Of a DNA stretch of 64,000 bases, positions 1-10,583 are shown piece by piece (positions within the stretch are counted from its first letter, which is position 1; every line of letters begins with the position of its first letter). Source of the stretch: Phymatolithon calcareum (Eukaryota; Rhodophyta; Florideophyceae; Hapalidiales); the NCBI GenBank assembly GCA_977006965.1, contig OZ345373.1, forward strand, positions 1,302,001-1,366,000, in the 5' to 3' direction. A program made the position numbers and the translations under genes. The notes beneath the pieces were generated by a model. It was given only the letters and a program-made list of their open reading frames with translations. It was not told the DNA's origin and made no database searches.

Positions 1-29
1 GGGAACGGAGAGACTACCGCGAAAATCGA

Positions 30-95
30 TGCTGCCCTGATGTTAGCGAGTGCAAGCGTGGAGGGCTTCTAAAATAAAAGCGTACAATTTCCCAT
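30..95 (+). mobile_element. 3' end of a family G non-LTR retrotransposon
   Basis: The motif GAGGGCTTCTAAAATAAAA followed by TACAATTTCCC matches the 3' terminus of the better preserved family G copy near 44760-44795 and, reversed, the sequences near 5350 and 33960. No coding sequence remains on this side, and the 5' limit cannot be placed because the window begins here. Confidence 0.55.
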
Positions 96-852
96 CTGAG
101 TAGCAGATATACACCGGTATGAATCATTAACGGTTATGTACAATGTAGGGAGGCACCAAATTGATACTGAACGCCTGCCTCTCCTCGTGAGCTATGAGAT
201 GTGGTGACTGACGCCTGCCAAAGGGAAACAATAGTTCCGAGGACAAGTACCCGTCGCCTGTTTGCACAACCCCTTACTCGAGGGTATTAGTTTCGTGAGA
301 TCTCATCCGCCAAACGTTATAGATATATTGTGCGTGGTCCAAGCTTGCGCAATGGCGTCAATTCACTATTTTTGGGACGAAGAAGAAGACTAGATTTTAT
401 TTAAGAGTTACCAACTCATCTACTGACGCTCGGGGCAACTTTTCGAGTGCCAAGAAAGTTTGGCTTGTTTTTGTCCGATTGAAGAGTTTCTTATGGTGCG
501 TTTTCCACGGTTCGGTGATCGTTCTTTCTTTTATTGCAGGACATGTGAGCTACCCATGTAGTTACTCCACATATAGAGGCCTCTAACATGTTCCTGGACG
601 GGATTCATTCTGGGTACTCGCATATCTGCTTCCCTCGAGTACTGAGATGCACTACTTCACGGCTCGGTGATGTACAAAAACCTGCCTCTAGTATCCTGAG
701 GGGCCTCGAGGAGGAATATTAGTTCGCGTTCATGTACCACGCGAAGACAATTGTTGGGAAGCAATAGCTTTTTTTATCGCAGTCAGAATGGCCAAGGATT
801 GTATCATTAGTCTGCGCAACATCTTTTTCTTCGCCGGGAGTGTACATATGGC
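96..852. other. Unassigned sequence
   Basis: No long open frame, RNA gene or recognisable element is visible in this stretch. The ORFs that cross it are short and lack domain motifs. Confidence 0.5.
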
Positions 853-1215
853 GTTTTTTAGAAACAAAGCCCCTCATTAACACTTCTAAGACTGTACGGG
901 AGCAGCTTTTCATAACTTGTTCATTCTTGTACATCGCCTGGTCCCTAATACGGGGAATCATCGTTTTCCACACCGTCAATTATGGCGGCGCTGTAGAGTA
1001 GTATGGAGTCTAATGCATTTTCCGTTCTTAACATTTTTCTGGAGTCCAGTTCATACTTTGTTAGGTTTTACGTACGGTCTTCAGGTGGCGCTCTGCTGCC
1101 GTTCCGAATGCATCCGATATTGGCGTCGTGCTCACTTGAGGGAACCTGCCCCCAAAAAAGGTCAGTGGGGATTCCCGAGTGATCCCTCACCTCAATACTG
1201 ATCCAGCCTGTCGAA
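853..1215 (-). mobile_element. Family D RT thumb and 3' UTR fragment
   Basis: Read on the minus strand, this encodes a degenerate RT C-terminus. It has GRFPQVSTT followed by a DAFGTAAERHL segment, then, after a frameshift, YELDSRKMLRTENALDS and a short acidic end before a TAG stop. The intact A copy at 15871-17220 carries the same order (GRFPQVSTTSM, YELEGEKRLETEKALDELLLF). The 3' UTR shares GAACAAGTTA and GCTGCTCCCGTACAGTCTTA with the D copies at 1563 and 11277. The 5' boundary is uncertain and may reach 1450. This is a pseudogene fragment. Confidence 0.65.
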
Positions 1216-1550
1216 ACTTATTTTGCAAGTTCGGAATGGGTTTGCCAGCATGTCCACGTATGGCAGCATTGATTTCGACCGCTCTGGGCTATACCTATCA
1301 TCAACATATCGTGTCTTGGATGGCGAGGACGAGAATGGCGACAAAGAGTGCTTCAGAGATTTTGATGTTGTCGCTTGTGAAAGCTTTCAGGGACCTGGTC
1401 TACTTGCTTCAAGTGGACGCTCTTCTCTTTCTTGGAGAGAGACTTGGTTAGCGTAGACAGATCAGAGATGTTATCCTTGCTCTTGTGTGTTCCTCGGAGC
1501 AACTTGCTCCATGGTATCTATTATGACCCTGCATTTGACGTCTCAAAAGC
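1216..1550. other. Unassigned, possibly more of the degenerate D copy
   Basis: Short ORFs overlap in several plus frames, but none resembles a known family. Continuation of the minus-strand RT fragment is possible, though I could not align it convincingly. Confidence 0.4.
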
Positions 1551-1562
1551 ACATAGATATTC

Positions 1563-1727
1563 CTATGTTAAGAACGCATTAGTTGACAATATGGAGAACG
1601 ACGAGTCTCTGCATTAGGGACAAGGCGATATACTAGAATGAACAAGTTACGAAAAGCTGCTCCCGTACAGTCTTCTTAGGAGTACTAATGAGGGCTTTCA
1701 AATAAACAACTAAACAGTTCCAAAAAA
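1563..1727 (+). mobile_element. 165-bp family D 3' fragment with 12-bp TSD
   Basis: ACATAGATATTC occurs at 1551-1562 and again at 1728-1739, flanking the segment exactly. Inside are the last codons of the RT (ending NMENDESLH and a TAG stop), the D-type 3' UTR, GGGCTTTCAAATAAACAAC and a short A run. This is the classic result of heavily 5'-truncated target-primed reverse transcription. Confidence 0.85.
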
Positions 1728-1739
1728 ACATAGATATTC

Positions 1740-2716
1740 GTCGTCATGAAACAACAGGGGCCCTAAACAGCACTTGGGCCATATCCACAGAGCTTCTATG
1801 TACAAACGAAAGCGCATTAACCACTAAATGGCCAATGAAGATTTTTTCGAAAGATTGCATAGAGTACCGGCAAGCTTGTTGGCCCTTTGTGTTAGGCAAT
1901 GCTGCAGTACCTTTTATAGAAAAATCACCCTATCTTCCTCAGTTGAAACCCTATTTTATGTTCTTGTCGTTTTATCTGTTTCCATCTATGTGTCGGCCGC
2001 AATCAATACCCATTAAGATGTCCTCCTGAAGTGTTATTGCTCATTCACGCCTGTGACTTTCAAATCTTGGCTCAACGTGAACTAGCGTCTCCATTTTCCT
2101 CGCAAGATCCAAAGAAATATAGCACTTGAGCAACGCCTAATTTGCATTTCCCGTATCCCCTTTCTAAACTCTTTCTCGAGTATAATTGGCGGGTAAAGTA
2201 TATTAGTCAAGAATAGTACAGGAGAACCACGCAGCCCTCATCTAATAGAGACCGTGGCTCGAAAAAAGAAAAGTGCATACAAAGGCCGCTTTACGTGACA
2301 GGACCGGGATGAGGTGTGGACACAACAAAGTTGACCTCTTTTGGGGACGGAGAAAATATACGGAGCACAAAAGCACAATATTTCTATTTTCCGGAGCACA
2401 ATAGCGCCTTTGGGGCACGATCTCAGAAAAGGAGTTGGATGCTGCTTGTATCATGCTCCCTCGTATCGGGGCTCAAATTTCAGGCATTGAAAAGCCCTCG
2501 AAAGATAACTGCTTCAGTATCCGAAAGAGAGTACAGTTTCAAACTAAGTCGCATGTTCCGAGGACCTAATCGGGAAACAAACCGCGGCACTCAAAATGGC
2601 AGCATTGAAATTCTCTGTCGAAGCACAAGTATTTCCTCAATTGTGTCGCACATGCATCCTTATTGGCCTCTGAACTGCAGAGTGCAAGTCTCCTTGTTGA
2701 GTTGGGTACTGTACCC
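1740..2716. other. Unassigned sequence upstream of the first protease gene
   Basis: The longest plus ORF (2316-2795, 159 codons) has no recognisable motif and its composition looks like chance. I see nothing else to call. Confidence 0.45.
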
Positions 2717-2938
2717 TACACATATTTCCAATCAGTTAGTGCGTATGTTTCCCTATAGGGTCATTCAATCGAACCGGTTTGAGCAGCCACTGTAGACAAG
2801 CTCATATTTCGCGTTTCCATTCTGACACATTGCTTTACGTTTGGTTAGAGAACACACCTACAGTATCGCCAAAATTCGTTCAAACTGACTGCCAAGGCAT
2901 TCAGGAAGACACCTCCAATGCTCCTCGAGAGAGCATGA
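2717..2938 (+). promoter_or_regulatory. Upstream region conserved between the two protease paralogues
   Basis: Short blocks here recur in the same order upstream of the second copy (31532-31775). Examples are GTTTCCCTAT followed by GGGTCATTC, TTCAAACTGA, CTCCAATG followed by CCTCGA, and TGAATGAAAAA over the start codon. The segment therefore belonged to the ancestral duplicated unit and probably holds promoter and 5' UTR. No clear TATA box was identified. Confidence 0.45.
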
Positions 2939-5074
2939 ATGAAAAATCCATTACCGTCTCACTACAGACATCTAGGGCAGCACATGTTCTTGGTATTCGC
3001 CCTCCCTTCCTTCTTTTGCTTTATCCTTGCCGTGGACGCCGACTCGTCTAAAAGTGCGAGTCCTCGTGTTTTCCGAGTCCCATGCAATATGTACATGACC
3101 CCCCAACACAGCCTCCCCCATCCTTCCAAAGGCATTTTTCACCCCCAAGCACTCGATAATTCTTTTCGCACCAGTGTCAAGGGTGCCTTCAAGGCTACCA
3201 TGGAAGGCCACGTGAATTCCCTGCCTATAAAACCCTCTACAACATCCAAGTTCAGCCTCAGTTTATTCCGTGCTCCCACACCCGCCCATGAAACGGCACT
3301 CAACTACTGCGCTCATCTTGCATCTAATTCTTGGATCTCCTCGAAGGAGGTGCGCGTGAAAATTACCTTCATTGACACTTTCGACGACATGAATACACTC
3401 GGGGACTGTCGACCAAGCTCCGGTTGGTTCTTGGGCGGTCACGTCTACCCTATTGCAATGATGAAAAGCATACTCAAAAATGACCTAAATGCCCAGGAAA
3501 GTGGCGATGACTGGTACGATATCGTCGTTCGCCTCAACTCGCATGCCAAGTGGTATCTTGGTACTGACAAACGCCCAGGGCCCTTTGCTTATGATCTCGT
3601 TACTGTGTGTCTGCACGAACTGTATCACGGGCTCATGTCGTCTGGCGGAAACATAGAAGTGGTACGCGGAGCACGAGATGGAAAGTATCGAGGACGGTTT
3701 GTCAATAGCCAGTTCATGTGGCGGTACGATGCCTTCGTTGCCGTGGGCACGGCAGTGGGCGACTGTGCATTGTCAAGCTATAAGAGGGAATATCGTGCGC
3801 TCGGCAATGCACTTACAAGCAATAATGTCTGGTTTCGCGGTACTAATGGCCGCGTCGCGCGGCTGCATGCACCGCGACCGTTTGAGGACGGAAGTAGCTT
3901 GTATCACCTTGCCGAGGGTGCATATGACATTACGCGAAACGGGAATGGCCTCATGATGCCTTCAATAGAAATGGGGTACGCGAATCATGACATAGGCCCG
4001 GTGGTGCGAAAGATGCAAGAACTCATGTTAAACGAGAGCGATGCTGGAGCACCAATCTGCAATCCTGCAGCACGGCCGATCTTGCTTGAGTGCTGTGGTG
4101 CGCAAGGTAACCAGCAAAGTCAAATCGAGACTAATTCGACTACGTCGAAGAGCCCGAGCTCATCACCGACACAAAGCCCAGCACGTGCTGATATTCAGTC
4201 ACGCTCACCAGCCCCCTCTCTTTCAGGTACAAGGCAGACGTTTTCGATGGGTCCCACAGAGGTAATATCCACACCGTTTTTATCACCTACTGTGACTCAT
4301 AAACGTCGTTATGATCCAACTCCAAGCAAAATACTGCGGCCATCTGTAGCTCGTCAAACAAGTACACCGTACTCGACTACAACTGAAGCAACGACCCCGT
4401 CTGCAGCTCATCCTACAACCATACCACTCCTATCAGCAACCGGAGCGTCGACTCCTACGCCATCTCGTTCTCGTGTTCTGCTACCAACACGATGTTTTGC
4501 AACAAGCTCTCCGAAGCCGTCCCCTTCCTCGTCACCATCCCAAGAAAAAGGAGTAGTGGAGAGCATTGCAGAGTGTTTTCCGAATTCAGGAATTGTCGAG
4601 TTAGAGTTTGGTGGGGAAATGAAAATCTCAAGGTTGCGCGTCGGTGATCGAGTGCGCACAGGAACGACTTCATTCTCAGACGTCATTTTGTTCACCCACA
4701 AGGACAATCAAAGCTGGGCAGAATTCGTTCGCATTGAAGTGAGATCTAAAAAGTCTATCGACGTGAGTCACGGACATCTTATTTTTGTAGGCGGGGAGTT
4801 AAAAACGGCAAGAAACGTTACGAAGGGAGACTTGATACATCTTGCTTCCGGAAAACAGGACGTTGTGACGTCTGTACAAAGACTCTCATTAAGAGGGCTG
4901 CACAATCCGCAGACAATAGACGGAAGCATCGTGGTGAATGGAATAATCGCATCGACGTACACTGAGGCGGTAGATGTAAGAGTGGCAACGGCATTTCTTG
5001 CTCCCATTCGAGCACTGTTCGAATTTCAAAAATGCCGATCGACTTACGGGAAGACCAGTGTAACTGTAATTTAG
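2939..5074 (+). CDS. Secreted zinc metalloprotease with C-terminal Hint (hedgehog-type) domain, copy 1
   Basis: This 711-residue protein starts at an ATG shared in position with its paralogue and has no intron. Residues about 15-32 form a hydrophobic signal peptide. The catalytic region carries the zincin motif HELYH (226-230), and YHL with His323 may supply a third zinc ligand. The NGLMMPSIEM and DIGP segments are typical of secreted HExxH proteases that end in an LM-P block. Residues about 395-540 are a Ser/Thr/Pro-rich linker. The C-terminus is a Hint module: nucleophile Cys546, GIVELE, LRVGDRV, a TH pair at 586-587, SHGHLIF, GLHNPQT and VVNGIIASTYTEAV. Hint domains cleave the chain at their N-terminal Cys and can attach a nucleophile such as a sterol. 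Here the module would release or modify the protease at the end of the linker outside the cell. The substrate is unknown. Confidence 0.88.
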   Translation: MKNPLPSHYRHLGQHMFLVFALPSFFCFILAVDADSSKSASPRVFRVPCNMYMTPQHSLPHPSKGIFHPQALDNSFRTSVKGAFKATMEGHVNSLPIKPSTTSKFSLSLFRAPTPAHETALNYCAHLASNSWISSKEVRVKITFIDTFDDMNTLGDCRPSSGWFLGGHVYPIAMMKSILKNDLNAQESGDDWYDIVVRLNSHAKWYLGTDKRPGPFAYDLVTVCLHELYHGLMSSGGNIEVVRGARDGKYRGRFVNSQFMWRYDAFVAVGTAVGDCALSSYKREYRALGNALTSNNVWFRGTNGRVARLHAPRPFEDGSSLYHLAEGAYDITRNGNGLMMPSIEMGYANHDIGPVVRKMQELMLNESDAGAPICNPAARPILLECCGAQGNQQSQIETNSTTSKSPSSSPTQSPARADIQSRSPAPSLSGTRQTFSMGPTEVISTPFLSPTVTHKRRYDPTPSKILRPSVARQTSTPYSTTTEATTPSAAHPTTIPLLSATGASTPTPSRSRVLLPTRCFATSSPKPSPSSSPSQEKGVVESIAECFPNSGIVELEFGGEMKISRLRVGDRVRTGTTSFSDVILFTHKDNQSWAEFVRIEVRSKKSIDVSHGHLIFVGGELKTARNVTKGDLIHLASGKQDVVTSVQRLSLRGLHNPQTIDGSIVVNGIIASTYTEAVDVRVATAFLAPIRALFEFQKCRSTYGKTSVTVI

Positions 5075-5347
5075 AGACAGCAAAGCAGTTCAATCCGCTT
5101 CAAGGAGCGAAGCCATTTGGAAACCATTGTTTCTTTCTTTCTTTCTTTGTCGCGGAAAGATCGCTATCGTAAAAGGTAAGCTTCAGAAGCTGTTTGAAAA
5201 CAGCTTGTCATTCTGATAGTTTTTTCCCTTGAAACGCTTTAGAATAGTCGGCGCCGACCGAGGGAGAAAGAGGGATCATCCGCTCTAACTATTCTCCATT
5301 GTCAAGGTAAAAGAACTACCCACAAACACCACCACATAGGTGGGGGG

Positions 5348-5415
5348 GGGGGAAATTGTATGTTTTTATTTTACAAGCCCTCAACGCCGGTATTCACCAA
5401 CAACAGAGCAGCTTG
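5348..5415 (-). mobile_element. Family G 3' end downstream of protease copy 1
   Basis: An 11-base G run (5342-5352) followed by AAATTGTA, TTTTTATTTTA and AAGCCCTCAACGCCGGT is the reverse of the family G 3' terminus, which ends in poly-C. The same insertion-like segment follows protease copy 2, so it was either part of the duplicated unit or arrived independently twice. Confidence 0.7.
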
Positions 5416-5593
5416 GGTCTCAGTAACTACCCTGTGTAACAATTATGTTCCCAAATCACAATTACTGCACTCATCTCCATCATCTCCAACTCTAGTATCC
5501 ATCACTTGCTACGTTCTTCTTCTTCGCAGTAAAAATTGCCGAGTAGGGCAAACCTCCGCAGTCGGAGGTCTTCTCGGCGCACTCGCATAACTT

Positions 5594-5935
5594 TCGGGGG
5601 GCTAATAAAGGGAAGCCCTCTCCGGGGACAACTTCTGGGGGCTCTTAACATCAGGGAGTGTGCTCTTCAACGAGAGCTCGCTCGGGGGGACAGCTACAGG
5701 TAGGCGCTCTTCAACGAGTGCTTTTTCGGGGGGGACAACTTCGGTAGGCTCTTCCACGAGGCCTCGCTCTCGCTCGCGGGGGCAACTTGGAGGGTGGCGT
5801 TCGTCAACAGAGGCTCGCTCGGGGGGACAACTTCGGTGGGCGTTCAACGGAAGCTCACTCGGGGGGACATCTTGCGCGGCTCCAAAAAACGGAGCCTCGC
5901 TCGGGGGGACAACTTCGGTGGAGACTATCGGCGCG
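5594..5935. repeat. GC-rich degenerate minisatellite, units about 40-49 bp
   Basis: The core CTCGGGGGGACAACTTCGGT recurs with its GAC at about 5689, 5734, 5783, 5827, 5867 and 5909, with a weaker copy near 5626. Spacing is not a multiple of three, and reading frames in both directions are open over it. The peptide ORFs here (for example 5602-5961 minus) are best explained as by-products of the repeat. Confidence 0.7.
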
Positions 5936-6173
5936 GGTTCCGGTTTCCGCGTCGGCGACAACTAGTCGTGCACCGGGTATGATATCGATGGTTTCATACA
6001 TTCAGCACGTAGCACGATTTCGGATATTTCGCGTCGGTTCGCGGAGTGTTTCGGGGTCAGCACTCTTGACTTGGTCTTCAGCGGGGCAGCGTTCTTCATC
6101 GCGACAACCGATTTCGGCGGAGAAGCCGCCAAAATGCGCGCATTCGTCAACGCATTCGTCGTGGTCACAAATA

Positions 6174-6200
6174 CCGGCGCGGGCTACCCGCCCGCGCCGG
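6174..6200. repeat. Perfect 10-bp GC-rich inverted repeat
   Basis: CCGGCGCGGG at 6174-6183 is the exact reverse complement of CCCGCGCCGG at 6191-6200, with a 7-base loop. It lies in unassigned GC-rich DNA just left of an A2 retrotransposon and has no known role. Confidence 0.6.
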
Positions 6201-6326
6201 AATTCTTCAGTTTCGTGTCTCGTGGACCGTTCGGTCCGGTTCAGGTCTCCTTCTATCGAGTGGCATATATTTACCACATAGGTGATGGAAACACTAACGG
6301 TCGGCTGGCACTCCATCAACGCAATA

Positions 6327-8880
6327 TTTTTTTTGATTGGAGTTTATTTAAAAGCCTCACAGTCTTACGAATATACGGGCAAGGCTTCCTCAGTTGCTAC
6401 CTTCCAGTGTGTAGACCGTTGAAACCTACCGCCTTCCATAGGCGGTGGGGAAAGTTTGGAACCTGGATCGTCCTACCTACTATGTGGTGTTCTTGTGGGT
6501 TCGCTGCTGGTGTTCCCGCTATTTGGCTTTGTGTCCCGAGGGACATCTAGTTAACTTCTCGTATCTTGACTTCAGAGCAGTCCTTCTTCATTTTCCATGC
6601 ACTCTATGATGGTCTTGCTGAATAGCAAAAGCTCGTTAAGTGCTCTCTCGGTATCCGGTCTTTTGTCTTCTTTCAAGTCGTATCCTGACAGACTGTTTTC
6701 CAGCGTTGCCATATGCTGTCGAGCTCGGTTTCCAAATTTTTCCACCATGCTTGTTGTCGACACCTGCGGAAATCTTCCGCAGACGTACTGAAGCGCTAAT
6801 TGCCTGTGCTTCACCTTCGGGAGTTTGAGGATTGCTGGTAGCTCGCTCGTCTTGTCATTCGGGATTCTCCTCTTCCTCTTCAATTCGAGACAATCTCCTT
6901 CCATTGTGAGGAATTTTGAGCGAAGCATTTCGGCAGACTGCTTTGCTTGAATGTGTTTGGTTGCTTCCACAAACGGTTCCCTGTTTTCCATTGCGGCAAT
7001 GTCGTTCCTGGTCGACTGGAGCTCTTAGTTGTTCCTGCTCTCAGGCGGCTTTTGTAGGTACATCTTTTCTTTGTCCTTTGTTCTCCTCAGCATCTTGAAG
7101 GCCAGGATTTCCCGTCTTTGGTTCGGTCCTTGGATTCGGCACAACAGTCGGAGTCTGTCTGACCTTCCTCTGGAGAGAGGACAAAACATTTGGCTGAAGA
7201 ACGTTTGCTCAACTTCCTTGGCGGCCTTCTCAATGTCTTCTGTCCATGGCGTTAGATGCATTGCGTATTCCCAACGTGGCTGGATTAGTGCCTTGTACAC
7301 CTTGATGCACTTTTGAATGGTCAGCCCTTTCTTGACTATTCCAAGTGTACGCAACTCATATACGGCCGACCTTGCCTTCTTCAGGCGTTGTATCATTTTC
7401 GTGTCTGATATTCCTTCGGGTCCAAGGGAGACTCCAAGGTAGGTGACCTCGGGGACGTGCGTCAGGACCATGTTCGCCAGTTTGAATGTTTCGCTTGCTG
7501 TTTCCTCTGATTCTAGGATCTCGCTTTTTCCTTTTTTCGTATTCCATGTCATACCGCGCTCTTCGGCCCACCGAGTAGCTATGTCCCGCATGCCTTGCAA
7601 TGCAGCAGGTGATTTCGCTGACAGAAGAACGTCGTCTGCGAATAAGACAGCGGGGACGTCCGCCCATGTGCTCGGGACCTCGCTCATACGCTCGGCGAAC
7701 TCATCCATAGAAATGTTCTACAGACTCGGGCTGAGTGGGAACCCCTGTGGTACACCCCTGTCCACTAAAAATCACTTCTTGTCGGCATCCCCAATTGTTG
7801 AAACCCACGAGGGTGACAGAAATGCCTCGGCCATGGTGCAGACCTCGGGAGGCTGCACTTGTCTCATTCGATTCACTAAGTGTATTCTCGGAACTGTGTC
7901 GTATGCCGCTTTCAGTTCCAGGACTGCTACGCATCGCTGGCCTCCTTTCAGCAGCTCCGTGGCCCTTAGAATGGCCACCTCAGTACTTTTCCCCTTTTGG
8001 AAGCCAAGTTGGTACCAGTGGTTGTCGTATACCTTGCGCAGCTTGATATCGATGGCCGTCTCTATGATTTTCCTTGCTTGGCTAAGCAGGGATATTGGGC
8101 GATAGTTTCCGGGTTCCTCGTGTGTCCCGCTCTTGTGTATTGGGACGAGGAGTGCTTTCTGCCAGTGGAGGGGCAAATCTCCACACCACCCACAGGCTCT
8201 CCACAAGGCCGTAAGCGCGTCTGCATTCAGAGAAGCATTGACTTTCAGCATCTCTGCCTTAACTTCGTCCAGGCCGGGTGTCTTTCCAGTTGGCGATCTC
8301 CGTATGGCTGTTTCAATGGTGTCCCTCATGTCTTTAGGACATGTGAACTTGCTTAGCCCAGGTTGCCACTTTTCGAGACTATGGCATGTTTTTGATATGT
8401 GGGCAGAGAATCTGGTACTGTTCATTGGTCTTCCGGTCATCTTGTTTCTTGCCGTTCGTCTTCTTATTTTCTTCTTCATCCTGGCTAGCTGTTTCAGGGC
8501 AGTTTGTCCGTCCTTCTCCTCTAGCTCAGAGATGTACTCTTGATACTGTTCATATTTCCGCTTGTTTACCTTTGTCCGTACTTGGTGTTTACACTCGTGG
8601 TATAGTCCCGAGTCTTCAGGTCTTTGCGTCATTCTGGCTCTTCTGTAGAGTTTCTTTCGTCTCAGGGCCAGTTTGTCGAGCTCAATGCTCCAGAATGGTT
8701 TGTATCGTGCCGGAATACGCTTCCTTGTTCTCCACGGCTCGCACCACGTTTTGACAAGTTTCTTGTATGCCTTGTGCAAGTCTCTTGAGGTTTAGCACTT
8801 TTCGAGGCTTTCTATAATCGCTGGAAGCTCCTTGTTGTAGCTGCGGGCCACTTTTTGGACTTTTGTGTCCTGACGTGCCT
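6327..8880 (-). mobile_element. Family A2 non-LTR retrotransposon, 5'-truncated
   Basis: TCAACGCAATA occurs at 6316-6326 beside the element's A-tail (a T run on the plus strand) and again at 8881-8891, which suggests an 11-bp TSD. The 3' UTR carries GCCTCACAGTCTTACGAATA (reversed) and a 6-bp stem-loop at 6428-6446, both shared with the fragment at 57193-57489. A weak protein resemblance continues upstream of 8881, so the 5' limit is less certain than the 3' limit. Confidence 0.7.
6572..8779 (-). pseudogene. RT of the A2 element, one frame broken by stops
   Basis: Three open segments (8779-7772, 7708-7025, 6991-6572) lie in the same minus-strand frame and read as one RT. The order is YRPISLLSQARKII, LGFQKGKST, LELKAAYDTVP, GVPQG, MDEFAERM, VLFADDVLL (FADD catalytic box) and the thumb with VKHRQLALQYVCGRFPQVS. 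Two stops replace what other copies show as Trp (GDANRNW) and Tyr (SLYNIFMDEF). A third lies where other copies read NNHEWQ. I saw no frameshift over 2.2 kb. The endonuclease domain is absent. It is defective but relatively well preserved. Confidence 0.85.
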
Positions 8881-8891
8881 TCAACGCAATA

Positions 8892-9275
8892 CTGCTCCGA
8901 CGAGCATCACGTTTGGAACTTACAGGTTATTGAGGCAATTTACTATCGATGTCCCCCAACAGAGCGTGTTCCCGTTCCAGTTCGTGTGTCACCAGTGAAT
9001 CGTATTAACGTAGGGGTTTAATTAAGTTCAATAATCCCGTGAATGTCCTAATTAGCAACCCAGTGCTTACCATCTTGAAGACCAGGTACAGAAAATATGT
9101 CTCTCTTCTCCCACGAGCAATATGTTGAAACCGCAACTGTGCCATACCACGCGTCCAGGGAGACATAGCCTACGCTTCGCGACAATCCGTACAAGCCCAG
9201 TGGACTTAGCGCGCTTAGAGCCAGCACCCATTCTCTCTTCGCCATTCCCGCTACTAGCCATTCACTACATTTTTG
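8892..9275. other. Unassigned sequence
   Basis: A minus ORF (9245-9048, 65 codons) begins with ATG and a hydrophobic stretch, but has no recognised family and may be chance. The right edge (9270-9290) belongs to the 3' tail of a family D copy interrupted by the E element. Confidence 0.4.
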
Positions 9276-9341
9276 TGCAACTGCTTAGTTTTTTTTGAAT
9301 TTGGAATTTATTAAACGCCCTCAGTAACACTCATGAGACTG

Positions 9342-10583
9342 ACCGCTGCACTGCAAGGACTATTAGATATAGCTACCCAATGGGCACAAGAGCGAGAGAT
9401 GACTTGGAACACTAAACAAGGGAAAAGCGAAGTCCTCAAATCAGAGAAAACACTGGGCAAGACATTCTAGCTAGCGAACAAGGTACTAGCACAAGTTCCT
9501 GAGGTCACGTACCTTGCAGTATCCCTAGACCCCGGAGGAGTCATAGATACATTAATGATGCAACGACTAAAGAAAGCAAGGACGGCCGTGTACGAGTTGC
9601 GTACACTGGGAGTGTTCAAGAAAGGGCTGAGTATACAGAAGTGTATTCAGAAATACAAGGCATTAGTACAGCCACGCTGGGAGTACGCAATGCACTTAAC
9701 GCCCTGGACAGAAGACGTACAAAATGCCGTCAAGGAAGTAGAAGCAACATTCTTCAATCAAGTATTCGGGCCACTGGCCCGAGGAAGGACGGATAGGCTC
9801 CGTCTCCTGTGCCGGATCCAGGCGGCCGCACATCGACGAGAAATCTTGGCCTTCAAAATGCTGAGAAGGAACAAGGCGAAAGAACGTATGTATTCAAAAG
9901 AAGTGCCCGAAAAAAGAAACCATGAATGGCAGTACACGAGGAAAGATATCGCATAGATGAAGACCAGAGAGCCGTTCGGTGAAGCGGTAAAGCATATCCA
10001 AACAAACCAATCTTCGTAAACACTTCGATCGAAATTTCTGGAAACGGAAGGAGACCGCCTAGAATCGAAGCGGAAAAGAAAGATACCATACGACAAAAGA
10101 AGAGAATTGCCAGCAATCTTCAAGCTCCCCAAGGTGAAGCACAGACAACTCGCGCTGCAGTATGCCTGTGGCAGATTCCCACAGGTGTCAACAAGTATGA
10201 CTGAAGAATTCGGCAGCAGTCCAGAGAGCATATGGAGACCCTTGAATGCACGCTAGCAGGGTACGACCTCGAAGGAGAAAAACGACTGAAAACAGAAAAG
10301 GCGCTAGACGACCTCTTACTACTTAGCAAGACACTCATAGAACGCATGGAGAACAAAGAAGGCTAGTATTAATCAGCAGAATGCAAGGCAAAAAGTGGTC
10401 GAGTCCAAGCACCAACAATCCCGTAGAGGACTGAGATAGGAGTACTTTGAGTCCTGAGTTTTCTCGTCTGCCATTCTGGTGGACGTCTTGTGAGCTACAC
10501 AAAGGTAGGTAGCACCAGAGGAAGCCTTGCCCATATCTTCGGAACTCTGTGGGGCTTTTAAATAAACTTGAAAAGAAAAAAAT
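9342..10583 (+). mobile_element. Family A copy nested in the E element
   Basis: TCATGAGACTG at 9331-9341 and 10584-10594 is an 11-bp TSD within the E 3' UTR. The insert starts inside the RT palm (LQGLLDIATQWAQERE) and runs through YELRTLGVFKKGLS, WEYAMHLTPWTEDVQ, the thumb, the 3' UTR and GGCTTTTAAATAAACTTG plus A residues. The frame is broken by at least three stops and one 3-bp-out-of-phase change near the GRFPQVST block. It is closely related to the copies at 15651-17225 and 57522-58393. Confidence 0.85.
9555..9956 (+). pseudogene. RT C-terminal fragment of the nested A copy
   Basis: The longest remaining open segment (133 codons) covers the region after the RT palm: MMQRLKKARTAVYELRT, QPRWEYAMHLTPW, RTDRLRLLCRIQAAAHRREI and the basic KMLRRNKAKERM stretch. 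It is nearly identical to the intact frame at 17220-15871, but ends at a TAG where the other copy reads AAMETREPFG. It has no catalytic domain and no expected function. Confidence 0.8.

Noticed and set aside
5602-5961. A 119-codon minus ORF and plus ORFs over the GC-rich repeat
   Set aside because: Open frames exist in several phases on both strands because the minisatellite lacks stops. The units vary in length and are not multiples of three.
8892-9000. Extension of the A2 RT upstream of 8891
   Set aside because: A short ARRS...KAR resemblance to F ORF2 exists, but an 11-bp TSD and poly(A) favour truncation at 8880. The likeness is off by one residue and may be chance.
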